In this document: positions 1 through 10,774 of the stretch, piece by piece
Layout: each line of letters opens with the position of its first letter
How positions within the stretch are numbered: position 1 is the stretch's first letter
From: Edolisoma coerulescens
Taxonomy: Eukaryota > Chordata > Aves > Passeriformes > Campephagidae
Direction of reading: 5' to 3'
Length of the DNA: 64,000 nt
Assembly: GCA_013397115.1 (NCBI GenBank)
Contig: VWZW01007179.1
Span: 65,883 to 129,882 of the forward strand
Translations under genes and position numbers: made by a program
Notes under the pieces: generated by a model
Seen by the model: the letters and a program-made list of their open reading frames with translations, nothing else
Databases searched by the model: none
What the model was told of the DNA's origin: nothing

Positions 1-560
1 CTCTCCTCCTTTCCCTTGATGCCAGCCCCAGCCCCTTTGGGCAACCCGTGGCAGTGACAGGGATGGGGACCGGAGCAGGGACAGGGACAGGGGCAGGGAC
101 AGGAGCAGGGACAGGGGCAGGGGCGGCAGATCCGCCCGGCCGAGCCCGGAGCGCTTCCCCGGCGCTCGGAGCCTCCCGGGGCCTGCCCCGCACAGCCCCG
201 GCCGCCCCCCGGCATCCCCAGCCCCGGGACCGGGGTAAAGCTGCCCTGGCGTTCTGGGCTCGTAACGGAGCCGTCATAACCTCGCTGCGGGAAATAAAGA
301 GGGTTTGGGGCTGTTCTCTCCCCGTGTCACCAAACTTCCCTTTGGAGGGCTCACTTCCCTTCGGGGGGCTCTGCGCGTTCCTCCCCAGCTTCCCCGGGGC
401 CGCGAAGGGTCGCTGGCTGGGAAAGGGAGAGATGCTAAAATTTCTGTATCAGGAAGCTGGGTTTCTGGTGACAGGAGGGAGTCCCCACGGGGAGAGGAAA
501 AGCAAGGCTTTATGCCGTCATTTAATAGTGTCTTTGGAACTCCTTGCCTCGTAGGGTTAA
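1..560. promoter_or_regulatory. PRKAR1B: CpG-rich 5' region, probable promoter and untranslated first exon of PRKAR1B
   Basis: Bases 1-420 are strongly GC-rich, and about 125-290 is dense in CpG, unlike the AT-rich DNA that follows. This is the usual look of a CpG-island promoter of a constitutive or neural gene. It lies 260-800 bases before the start-codon exon. A possible 5' splice donor (GGGGTAAAG, GT at 235-236) could end a non-coding exon 1 that splices to the acceptor at 823-824. No TATA box is evident and the transcription start cannot be placed. From memory of vertebrate gene order, DNAAF5 sits head-to-head with PRKAR1B, so part of this DNA may also serve a leftward gene outside the window. 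Promoter role is likely; the exact exon is a guess. Confidence 0.55.
70..130. repeat. G-rich hexamer minisatellite (GGGACA/GGGGCA/GGAGCA)
   Basis: About ten imperfect copies of a six-base unit run in tandem, mainly GGGACA with GGGGCA and GGAGCA variants. The plus strand carries many GGG runs separated by two or three bases, so a G-quadruplex is possible. The repeat produces an artificial Gly-Thr-Gly-Ala open frame and is not read as coding. It lies inside the putative promoter. Confidence 0.8.
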
Positions 561-852
561 TTTCACCGGTTTGTTGTTTTTTCCAAAGATTGATCACTAT
601 GTAGGAGTTAAAATCCTCTTTTTGTACTTAGTGGGATGTTGATCATACAAAGATGACACAGTTCAGCATTTCCACGTACAGCCCCAGAACATTAAAACAT
701 TCAAATTCAATAGGTCCTGAATAGGCAACAGGCAATATTAAATTGTCTTTGCTCCTTCAGATCTCTCTGACAAAGGATTTGGGAGCTGTCTCTTATCTCT
801 TTCTTGCACCATTTTCTTACCTAGGTCGTGTTTTCTGTTTACAAGCCTGAAG

Positions 853-1029
853 ATGGCTGCTGCTGCTTCCTGCAATGTGGAAGAAGATGAGAGCCTGAAG
901 GGATGCGAACTCTATGTTCAGAAACACAACATCCAACAGATTTTAAAAGAATGCATTGTAAACCTCTGTATAGCAAAGCCAGACCGACCCATGAAGTTCC
1001 TCAGAGAACACTTTGAAAAATTAGAAAAG
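853..1029 (+). CDS. PRKAR1B: PRKAR1B coding exon 1: start codon and dimerisation/docking domain (residues 1-59)
   Basis: The exon begins after the acceptor CTTACCTAG (AG at 823-824), has a 28-base untranslated leader, and ends before the donor AAG|GTCAGT (GT at 1030-1031). The ATG at 853 has A at -3 and G at +4, a strong Kozak context. It encodes 59 residues in phase 0. Residues about 13-59 form the dimerisation/docking helices that make the antiparallel RI dimer and bind AKAP helices. Cys18 and Cys39 correspond to the two cysteines that cross-link the RI dimer. The motif CELYVQKHNIQ is shared by RI proteins, while EEDESLKG and RPMKFLREHFEKLEK point to RI-beta. Reading on past 1029 gives only an 18-residue intronic tail before a stop. 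Confidence 0.96.
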
Positions 1030-4000
1030 GTCAGTGATTTTCGGGTGACTTTACATTTCATTTATAAAATGAAAAAGGTTGTGTAAAGATTTTGAATGTT
1101 TTGGTACATTTCGTTCTTTCAAATTTTAAATGATCGCGCAACTGTGAAAATGCAAACTGTTAAAAGAAAAAACCCCAACCCTTCATTTGTGGATGTCTAC
1201 TATAACATTGGCTGTTGTTTAGAATTTTTTGTGCATAACACTGAGATTATAATATCTCATCAAACTGCACTTGTTAAAAATGACCCAAATTGCTGTGAGC
1301 ATACTTTGTGTTGTGAGACATGGTATCCTGAACTTTCATCTCTTGGAACAACCTGCCTGTGGGTGCAAAAGATGCTGTTCCCTGTTTATTCCAGTGTCAG
1401 GTGGTGGGAGTTTCCCTTCCCCTGAAACTGAACAAAATCAGGGAACCAGCAAGTTCTCAAAATCCTTTTAATTTCACTGCTCTCCCTGTCTGCAGTGCCT
1501 GTCCCAGGATTCTCTGGTGGGGGCTGCATTAAGAGAGACCTCACTTACTGTGACTGTTTTCAAAACCAGTGTAGAGAGGGGGAAACATTTTAGAACATTC
1601 CCAGACAAATTCTTTCTAAAGCCTACGGGTGTCTTTGTAGGAAGAGCACGTTGTGTGAGCAAGTGTTGTTGTAGGATTAAGAGATAAGGTTTAGTAGTTT
1701 CTTCCTTCAGGAGTGAATAATACATAAGGCTGATGTATCACCAGTGATGTAAAGCATTTAATACATCTCACTCTGCTTTTCAGATACATTTTTCTATAGG
1801 TGAGTATGTGCCAAATTTACGTAGCTTTAAAAAAAATGCAAACGTTGCATTTTGGTGGCAGCCTGGGACATCAGAGAGGGGCACAAAGTACAAGATGGTT
1901 TTTAATTGTAATGCTTATTATGAAAAAGAAACAGTCTCATAATTCTCTATAGTCTAAATTTCTAACAGCTAAGACACATTTCAGTGAGTTGAAATTGTTG
2001 AATTTCCTTTACTGTGTTGTGAATTGTTATCCATCATTACATGTGGAATTTCGGACGAAGGATAAACACCATTCTTGAAAAAAAAAAAGAGTTAAAATAT
2101 GCTGTGGTATTATGGAATATGTTCCATTGCTAGAGGGATTTCTTGAGGAGTTGTACTGGGAGAGTTTGGCTTTGCTGATGTTAACCCAGTACACAGACCT
2201 GAGACAGGAGGGCAGTTCCTACCCTTGAGAAATGACACCTTCTTTCATGTGACCTCCTATTATTTCCCAAAGAACAGCAGACACCAGAATTCTGTAGGAC
2301 ATCAACCAGGATGCCAGCACGGGAGCTGATGGATATCACTTGTCTCAAAATGGAAGATGATTTAGAAACATCAAGGCATCAGCTGCAGGGAATATTGTGC
2401 TTGCTGTGGGAGGACACAATCTTGGCACTGCCTCTCTAGAGCAGCCTGGGGGGCTGAGCCTGCTGAGCCTGGAGGCTTTAGGCTGCTTCTGGAGGTTTCC
2501 AGTGCTGTAATTCTTGTTCCTACAGAAGTTTGGCTCCCTTGTTGCCCAACCATCTCCGAGGACTTCCTTGGGATGAATTGCACTGTGAAGGGTTTTCTGC
2601 TGTAGGGTAATATTTTGATTTAGTTGGTTGCACGGGAACAGTTGAAGGAAGACTTCTAAAGATAGGGAAATCTTTCAGTAAGTTTTATCCTGTTTTTATA
2701 CACTTGTCATATACAGGTAGTTTGAAGAATCCCAGTGGAGCTGTGAATTTAGCAATTGTTCATTAGATTTTTTTGTGGATGTGCAATACTGACATGGCAC
2801 AGTTGCTAATAACTCCTTTAATTTTGGTCCTGTGTAGGGAGAGGAGTGAAAATCTTTGGATTTAAGCCTGATTTTCTAAACAAAGTCATGCATTTTTCCA
2901 CCTAAGTGTGGTATTTTGGGATTATTTCCCAAACTCATTAAGATAAACAACACGTTCCACTGAAGAGAGCAGTAGAAGTACAGTTTATCTGTCAAAAAAT
3001 CATGTGGGAAGCCTAGAGATGAAGTGTAGGATATTTTTTCAAGTGGTTAAAAAATGAGCTTGTAGAAAACAAGTAGAGCTTGATCCACATCAATGTATTG
3101 GAGCTACCTCAGAGGTTAATAAAAAAAAAAAGTGTGTTTAATTTTGCTGATTCTTAATTCCGTCTCATAAAATCAACTCATAAAAGCAAGATTTATTATG
3201 ATATGCAAGATCAGAGAGGATCATAAACGCTTTTCACCTTCTGATGACATCAGAGTTGGGTCCATTGCCTCCTTCAGCCTGCTGCTAAATGAAAAAGGGT
3301 CAGGGACTCACCCCTGACCCCAGCACACTAACTGGCCCCGAGTATCATTCTCAGGTCTAACACGTCTGGGAGCAGGTCTGTTTTGGCAGGAATTGGTACG
3401 AGCAGCTGAGAGCAGAGCCAGGGAATGAGGTAATGCTTGAGGGATGGGGACTGTCCTGGGCTAGTGCTCAGCTCCAGGGCCGAGCCACTCTTGATTCACA
3501 GCATGGACATGGCCTGAGAGGGCTGTAAAGGGAGAACATGAATAAATACTTGTGAATGAAGTGCTGGAGACTGAGGTTTGGTGTTTAATGTTTGATTCTG
3601 AAGGAGTGCCAATCTTAGAAAGAAGCCCCCCCACCCCCCAATGCCTTTCTAACTTTGCAGCTTATTTGTATCAAGTACAACATCAAAACCCATAACTCTG
3701 AAAATAATTGTGGGAGAACTTCATTACACATTTTTCTGTTCACTTAATACTGGCAGGACCTGCTGAAGTTGCCAGTAATTGCTGGGAATCAGCCTATGTT
3801 TCTATACTCTGAAGTTTGCAAGTTACTTTTATGTGCTGTGACCTACGGACTTCAAGATGACATCTACTCTGATCACATTAACAGCTACTTTGTGAAAATC
3901 TCTAACATGCCCTTGAGCACAGAAAATAGTTGAAAACAGTTTAGATACTTTAGATTTTAAGACCTGTGATGTTTCCTTTGAACAATTTGTTTTACATTTC

Positions 4001-4506
4001 CCTGTGTAGATCTTGGTGGATGGAGTGAGGAAAACCTTTCCCTTAGGGATTGTAATTGGTATTTTTGGAGTGAGGGAATAGATGTTAGCTAAGAAACTGT
4101 GGCATTATTTTAACAGCTGTAATTAAGTCCTGTTTGCTTGAGGACTAAAGAAGGCATAGCAAAAAAACCAGGGAACTCATATTTATCTCTGGTTCTTGCT
4201 TTATGTGAAAAAGTTAATTACTGAGAAATTACAGACAACGCTTTGTATTTTTAGCCATACTGAGACTGCAAAAATTTCACAGTGTCAGGCAGTTTAGTGC
4301 CACGATTATGTGATCAAAGGTGGAGTTGTCTTGCCAGGCTAAGCTCAACTGCTCCGCAGCAAAGAATGAGGATAAAGAGCAGAACTGATGAAGAAAATGG
4401 CACAAAAGAAGAGGAAGCGGCAGGAACCTGCAGGATGTGTTTAGGCATTGCCGAGGGCTTTGCTGAAGCCATTTGCATGCGGGGAATTTCAGAGCAGGGC
4501 TGTGCT

Positions 4507-4544
4507 GGCTGAGCTGGGCTTTGCTGGCTGAGCTGGGCTTTGCT
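4507..4544. repeat. Two-copy 19-base tandem repeat
   Basis: The unit GGCTGAGCTGGGCTTTGCT occurs twice back to back without mismatch, at 4507-4525 and 4526-4544. It lies about 100 bases before the intronic CpG patch. It looks like a small local duplication with no clear function. Confidence 0.85.
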
Positions 4545-4654
4545 GGTACCTTCTCAACCCGAGCTCCCTCCTGGCCCCTTCTGTTACCCTCAGCACACAC
4601 AGCAAACACTAATAAAACCAAAAACTAATAAAAGCTGTAGATGGGCAGTGTTCT

Positions 4655-4925
4655 TACGGATCCCGGCTGATGCCTCACGTCTTACGGTACCATCGGAAGG
4701 AGAATTTTAGGAAAAGCTGGGCTCAGGAATCCGCAAATCCGGCAAAAGGCGCGGCCCCGCCTGGCGGCACCGGGCAGGAGTGCGCAAGGCGAGCGTGCGA
4801 CAGCTCTGCCGGGAGCTGGCCTCGGGGAGAAAGTGTGTGATAGACCACAAACGCACCCTCTGTTAGTAAAAAACACTTTATTTGCTTACCACGGAGAGTT
4901 TCAGAACCAAACGTCTTCGAGCATC
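4655..4925. promoter_or_regulatory. Small intronic CpG island, candidate alternative promoter or enhancer
   Basis: Between about 4657 and 4853 I count roughly 19 CpG dinucleotides in 200 bases, with a core at 4735-4835 that includes GGCGCGGCCCCGCC and GCGAGCGTGCGAC. A few more CpGs follow up to about 4940. Flanking intron is AT-rich and CpG-poor. Surviving CpGs in a vertebrate intron suggest unmethylated DNA in the germ line, typical of promoters and some enhancers. It could be an internal PRKAR1B promoter, since the next coding exon lacks a start codon, or it could fire antisense. On the minus strand a GTAAGC donor-like site (complement of 4884-4889) lies beside it. No transcript evidence is available here. 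Confidence 0.4.
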
Positions 4926-7421
4926 AGAATTTGAGCGCTAGGTTTTTCTTCTGCAGCAGTATTCTCTCCTAGTATTTATGTTTTATGACAGAAAGGAGTT
5001 CTTCAATCAGTAATTTCCACCAGAACCTGTCTAAATCAACGAAATTTATTCGTAAAAGTACGGGTTATTATTATGCAAAGTATAACTCATTCCTTTCAGA
5101 TAAGCTGGGGAGAGGTTACGGATTTGAAGCAAAATCGCACTGAGAAAAAAACTATAGAAATAATGCATTAACTAAGCAGCTTTATAAAGCCTAAAAAGAC
5201 AAACATTTCTGTATTGTTCCAAGCTTGCAAAGCAGTTGGGTGGTATCTCCTTGGTGGCCAGAATTGTTGGTGAAGCATGCAGGAACATACCTGAGATGCT
5301 GATGGAAACAACAGCGGGAGCACCAGGTGCCCTTGCTGTGTGATTGCACTTCTGAGCAGGCTTGTCCAGCCTCTGCTCCTGCCTCTCCTCTGATATCAGT
5401 ATTGGGAAGAGATGGATAAAAATCAGCTCAGGTGGGACCTCTGTGATTGCCAGAGTCAGCCCCAGGCAGTGTTGTGAGAGGTGACAGTTTTCTTGGAAGA
5501 GGTAAAGGAAAACGAGGTGAATTTTTAAAACCCCCTCAGGCGAACTTTCCTACATGCAGAAGGCTTAGGGAAGGGTTGAGGATGAAGAGAATAAGAGCAG
5601 AAAGAGGAAAAAAAGCTTTTCCCCAGGAAATGCAATTAGTTAAAAGCAAACCCATGCTCTTACGAGCTTGTGTGGAACGTGTTAGAGCTGAGCTCCCTGC
5701 TCACTTTGCGTGGCCACAAGTGTGAGAAGCTTGCACAGTCTGAAAGTCAAAACCTAGCAAAAACAGAGCGCAGTGATGGAACACAGAGGGAATTCTGCCT
5801 GGAAGCTGTCTTTGTTTCACGTGTCAAGCTCCCCTGTTTTACATTCATCAGGTTACTTAATGCACTTTTCTGTGGGCTCGTCTCTTCTTACACAAGCTCT
5901 GCCTGCATACATTGTTATTTGGCTGGATTTTAAGAATCAGAAGTGTTGGCTATGATTCTCTTTGATTATATAAGCTTTTAAGTATCAAAAATAGGGTCTG
6001 TGTTTTGTAACATAACCTCTCACTTGGCTGTGAGGTGTACGTAAGAAAGTAGGGAAGAGGTGGTGATGGGTTGAGATGCTGAAGGCACTGGTGGGGGGGA
6101 AGACAAGAAGTGTGAACAGGTTGCAGGAGGTAAAACAATGGCAGTGAAGGGTCTGAGGAAGGTCAGCGATGCAGCTGGAGTGTCATCAGATTTTTAGCAG
6201 GAGAATTTTGCCTAGATTGGAAATTGGGAATGAGCTGAGAGGCCATGGAGGATGCAGAAACAGTAATCAAAGTGGAGGATAACTGTGGAGTGGGTAAATA
6301 CCTTGGCAGGATAGTAGGTAGGGGATGTTAATGATATTTCTTAGAACTGCTGTAGAAGAAAAGGTAGCATGTACCTGGGGAAGGCAGTGGAACAATAGTT
6401 GGGATTGTGTGAATAACAAGGCTGAATGATCATAAAGGTTGTCAGTTCTGGCAAAGATAAGACTGGAAAGAACATTAACATCTCCCAGATTTTTTCCTGC
6501 TTTTAGTGATGGCATCAGTCAGTCCCGTGCTTCCAGCAAAGCGAAGTACTTTGCCTTTGGCCTTTACTGGTTGCTGTAAATCATCAGCCTCGAGGAGTGG
6601 TGAGGGGTGTTAGAAACCCTCCTGAAGTGAGAGCATCTCCTCTGGGTCAATTCCAGTGCAAAGGGAGATTAGTTACCTGTGCATGAACTTTCCTGCACAT
6701 TTTCTGTGAATAATCCAGGTCTGTCAGTCAGAAAATTTATGAATGTGCTTGAGGGAAAAATAAAAGTCATTTAGAGTGTACTTGGTGGTGTTGTTTTTGA
6801 ATGTAGTGAATACATTGTAGGAAGCAGAGCAGGGGTACTGAGCTTTGATATCAAATGCCTGATTTGCTTTTAAAAGCCTTCTTGGGGTGTTGTTGTAGGG
6901 CTGCACAGTGATTTGGAGCCTCCTTAGCTGCTTTCCTCCCTTCAGCTCATCTGAGTTTTCAGGTAGTGGCAAAGCCTGAAAGGAGAGACTGGGAGAGGAG
7001 GTGAATTTCTGTTTAGAACTGCTCCAGCTGATAAGGAAGAAAGCTTCTGGCTCAGGAAGTGTGTGTGCTCCTCAGCAGTGCTCTGAAAGGAAGGGTAAAC
7101 CTAAAAACTGCCTCAGCATTGTGGCTGCTTCACTTGCAGTGCTTAAACTCATTAAAAACTCATGGAAACATTATCTGGGAAAGATGCTGAGGACAATATG
7201 CTAAATTCTTGTGGTTTATACCTCAGCCTCTTGTAGCTGAAAGCGGACATTCAAAAGCTAAATTGGGCACTGCAATTGTAGTTATTGGTTCTTCTTCCTT
7301 TCAGTTTGAGGCAATGATCAAAGGCAGTTACACAGTCTTGCAGCTGTGTCTTCCATGTGTTTTCTCATTTGAAGGTGGACATAATTGGGCAATATGATTA
7401 TGGATTATCAGTGCCATCCAA

Positions 7422-7438
7422 AGAGAGAGAGAGAGAGA
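7422..7438. repeat. AG dinucleotide microsatellite
   Basis: An uninterrupted AG run of about eight units lies within the first coding intron. It is short and probably only mildly polymorphic. Confidence 0.85.
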
Positions 7439-10400
7439 TATCAGTTGTTGTCATGACAACAAAAGATGATGAGGTGTTTACTTGAAACTGAATTCTGCAC
7501 AGGGATTCACACCAAGCCGCCTCTGAAGATCAGAATTGAAGAACTCTTCTTGAGACAATTCATTCCTCCTTTCAAACATTTGCTGCATTTGTGCAGTTTT
7601 ACCCCAGGATATATGGAAGACGTCTCTCTGAAAGCTCAGCCCAGGACAGAGCAAATGCTTTTATTTCCAAAGGGCACGCTCCAGCTCAGGAATGGGGATC
7701 CTTCCCAGGCTACAAACAGCAGTGTATGGAAAAGCCAGCCAGTCAACTGCCTGCTGTTTATATAAAAGGAGTTTGTAGTGAAGAGACTTCCTTTTAGAAT
7801 GAATCACACCGTAACTCACTTTTATAATCCTTTAATATCTTTTTGGCTTCTAAAAGTATTTGAGTTTAAGAGCATGCTTTGTAGTATTAATTTTATCTCA
7901 CTGAGCTTTCTTTTGTATATAAATCTGTGCTGGGGCAGGGGAGATATTATTTATTGGTTCCTCGGAAGTGGCTTTTGTGCAATGTGTACTGAAAAAGAAG
8001 GGTGTATTTTATATTCAAATGTGGCAAACTACCACTCTTCTCTCTGATTAAATATGCTGTGTATAAAAAGAACTGTGTAAGTGCTGCACACCATTAGTTA
8101 CCCAACTGCCCTCTTGCTGTACTTGCCTTTTAGTCAAATTTTAGCTGCCATTCTTCACTACCTTTCAGTTAAGCCCATGAAGAAGGTGCATTTGGTTGTG
8201 TTCATTTAATATAATCAGAGACCATTAACACTGTCAGAGATGCATAAACTGCAATGGTCAGTAATGTTATTTGAAATTCTTCAGTCATAGTTTTCATTTT
8301 TAAACACTAGATATTAAATCTAATTATAATATATAGCACACATTTGTATTTTAAATATTTTGCTTGATTGTAGTTAAGGAATCTTGAGGCAGAGAGAAGT
8401 AGGGAAGAAGTTGATGAGAATGCTGAAATAGGATTTGCAGTTCTTACACAATAGGAAAATCTAGCTGAGTCATTTTTTACATATCTAGTGCTTCTATTTG
8501 AAATTTGAATGTGAAATGAAGAAGTTTCAGTACAGATTTAATACACCTGAGTTCTGTTTTTTTGGTTACATCACTGAGCTCAGCTGTATTGTAGCCTGGG
8601 AGCTTTGGGGTTGTAAACCAAATTTAAAACCCAACTGACCTCAGAAAGAACTTGGCACTTTTTGAGGCAGGTCAGGATCTTGAAAAGTCAGATGTTTTGC
8701 CAGCTCTCTACATTTTATCTCTGAGCTTGTCCCCTAAATATTTCAGTAGTGCCTTCTTCAAAACAATAATGTGTGACTTGTTACTTTGAGTCGTGCAGCA
8801 TGGGAAATACTGTTCAGTTATTTATTTCAAGTAGCAATAGGGCATCAAAGACTGGTGTCAGAGGTTAATGAGAAGGGCAGTGTCAGTGATGCTGTGGGAA
8901 GAAACCGGAATAAGACCAGAAAAGACAAGTGGCATGACTGGATTTGCTGTAAACATCAATGGCAGAACATATATTAACCGTTCATTTTTCTTGCAAGCTT
9001 AGAAGTTGTGAGCTTGTGCCAGTTTTCTGGGGTGCCCTTTTCTGGTGCCATACCTGATGAGCTGTAGATAACTCACTTCCTCTGTCAGTGGGACCAGCTG
9101 GTGATGTTGGTGATCTGCCACTCGTGCTGGTGCTCCCAGATGCTCCCTCCTCCACCGACTCCTGCCCTAGCTCTGAATGGAAAGTCTCACTGGAAATTTC
9201 CTGTGGGACAGAGGCCAGGTTCTGGCACCCTGTCGAAGGAATTTTGGTTTATGGGGTGTGCAGGGAGCTCAGCATTGCTGTGTTTTCTTTTGGGTAGCCT
9301 GCAGTGCTGCTGAGCTGAGTTGTCTGAAAAACGCCGGGGTTGTTCAGGGAGTTGTGGGGTGATGGCCACGTGTGCATCCCTCAACACAACACTGGGGCTA
9401 CCAGGCCGTGGGGTTTGCCTGCACTGGGGACATGACAGCAGATGAAACACTGGGCTACTGCTGCACCAGCCAGCTTGCCTTCTTACAGTGCCTGTGTCCC
9501 TCCTGCTCATGCCCTCTGGTTTCCTGCACCAGGAACAGAACAGATGGTCCACCCCATCTCCAGCTCTCCCCTGCCTTTGGGCAGGATCAGTGAAGATCGG
9601 AATGAGCCAGCCCAGAAGGTTCTGGTGGAGCAGCAGAGGCAGTGTGGGGTGGCTGAGGGGTGCTGGGATGGGAAGGAGGGCTGGGTCTGAGCAGACAGGC
9701 CCCCGTTCCTTTGGCTGACAGACAAGGATGATGCAAAGGGAATTTTACTACTTTGTGCTTTCCCTTGCATCCCAGGAAGCTGAGGGATAGAACGTGGGGC
9801 TCTGGGAATATACTGTAATTATGGGTAATCTGGTTTGTCTCTGCCCTTTGGAAGTCAAATTCAGTGTATGAATTGACAGTTTTGCAACCCTGACCCCCTT
9901 TCTTGAAGGTTTTCTGTACTGTTTCCTGCTCTTGTTACTCTCTCTTCAGGGATTCTCCTTCCTATTTTATTCTCTGTTCCACAATCATGATATTTGGAGA
10001 ATAACCTTACTATTGGCCTGCTGGTGCTAGACCAGCCATCATCTTTCATAGTCCTCTGGAGCCTACCTTGGATCTGATTTGCTTGGAAGGAGTCCCATTG
10101 ATTATAAATCAGTTGTATGGCAGAAATTCTAGAGTAGGGAGTATCTTTGTTGTTTGTGGTGATAGTAAGCTTGCAAAGCAGGGCAAGATGAAGAAACCTA
10201 TCTAATACATCAGTGTGTGACTTCTGACAAGTTGTCTGTACAAGAGACAACGACATGGACGAACCAACTGAGAAAATACCAGCTGTGATGTTGGAGAGTA
10301 GGCAAAAGAGGTTTGTTCTGCTTTCTCAGCCAGGAGTAGCTGCAAAGATAGGCCTGCACTTTATCTACATTGGTTGCCATGATGTGTAAGAAAGAGTTGA

Positions 10401-10603
10401 ACAGGTCAAGTCCTGGAGTGATGATTCCTGCACACACATTGCAGTTAATGCTACTCTCATTAAATGTGTAATCTTCTTTCAGCAGTGCACATTGACGGTC
10501 ACCCAAACACAGAAGTGAAGGGGCTGCCGATAGTCATAAAAGAAGGGCAAATTGACTACGTCCGTGGGTAAGAGATGTTTTACTGTCTCTTTTTGCCTTG
10601 CAG

Positions 10604-10774
10604 GAAGAATGCAAGCAAATCCTGGCTCGGCAGAAATCCAGCTCCCAGTCGGATTCTCACGACGACGAGATTTCCCCTCCGCCTCCCAACCCGGTGGTGA
10701 AGGCGCGGCGCAGGAGGGGGGGGGTCAGTGCAGAGGTGTACACCGAGGAAGACGCCGTTTCTTACGTCAGAAAG
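10604..10774 (+). CDS. PRKAR1B: PRKAR1B coding exon 2: linker with inhibitory pseudosubstrate site (residues 60-116)
   Basis: The exon is bounded by acceptor TTTGCCTTGCAG (AG at 10602-10603) and donor AAG|GTAACG (GT at 10775-10776). It is 171 nt long, phase 0 at both ends, and encodes 57 residues. The segment DEISPPPPNPVVKARRRRGG is the linker. The pseudosubstrate RRGGV (residues 96-100) has Gly99 where a substrate would have the phosphorylated serine, so it blocks the catalytic cleft without being phosphorylated. EVYTEEDAVSYVRK follows as the start of the N3A region of CNB-A. GGV rather than GAI and AVSYVRK rather than AASYVRK favour RI-beta. A run of nine G (10716-10724) spans the codons for Arg97 to Val100. 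Cys62 (EECKQ) differs from the Asn I recall in human RI-beta. Confidence 0.97.

Larger units (their letters stand above)
1030..10603 (+). other. PRKAR1B: PRKAR1B intron after coding exon 1 (9.57 kb)
   Basis: This GT-AG intron separates coding exons 1 and 2 in phase 0. I see no coding exon in it. It holds a CpG-dense patch (about 4655-4925), a two-copy 19-base tandem repeat (4507-4544), a short AG dinucleotide run (7422-7438) and short A tracts near 2080 and 3121. The part at about 9080-9720 is richer in GC but has no recognisable family match. Open frames here are short and lack any recognised domain. The rest looks like ordinary unique intronic DNA. Confidence 0.85.

Noticed and set aside
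48..554. 168-codon frame at the left edge
   Set aside because: Its first part is the translated GGGACA minisatellite and the rest is CpG-island DNA. The true start codon of PRKAR1B is at 853.
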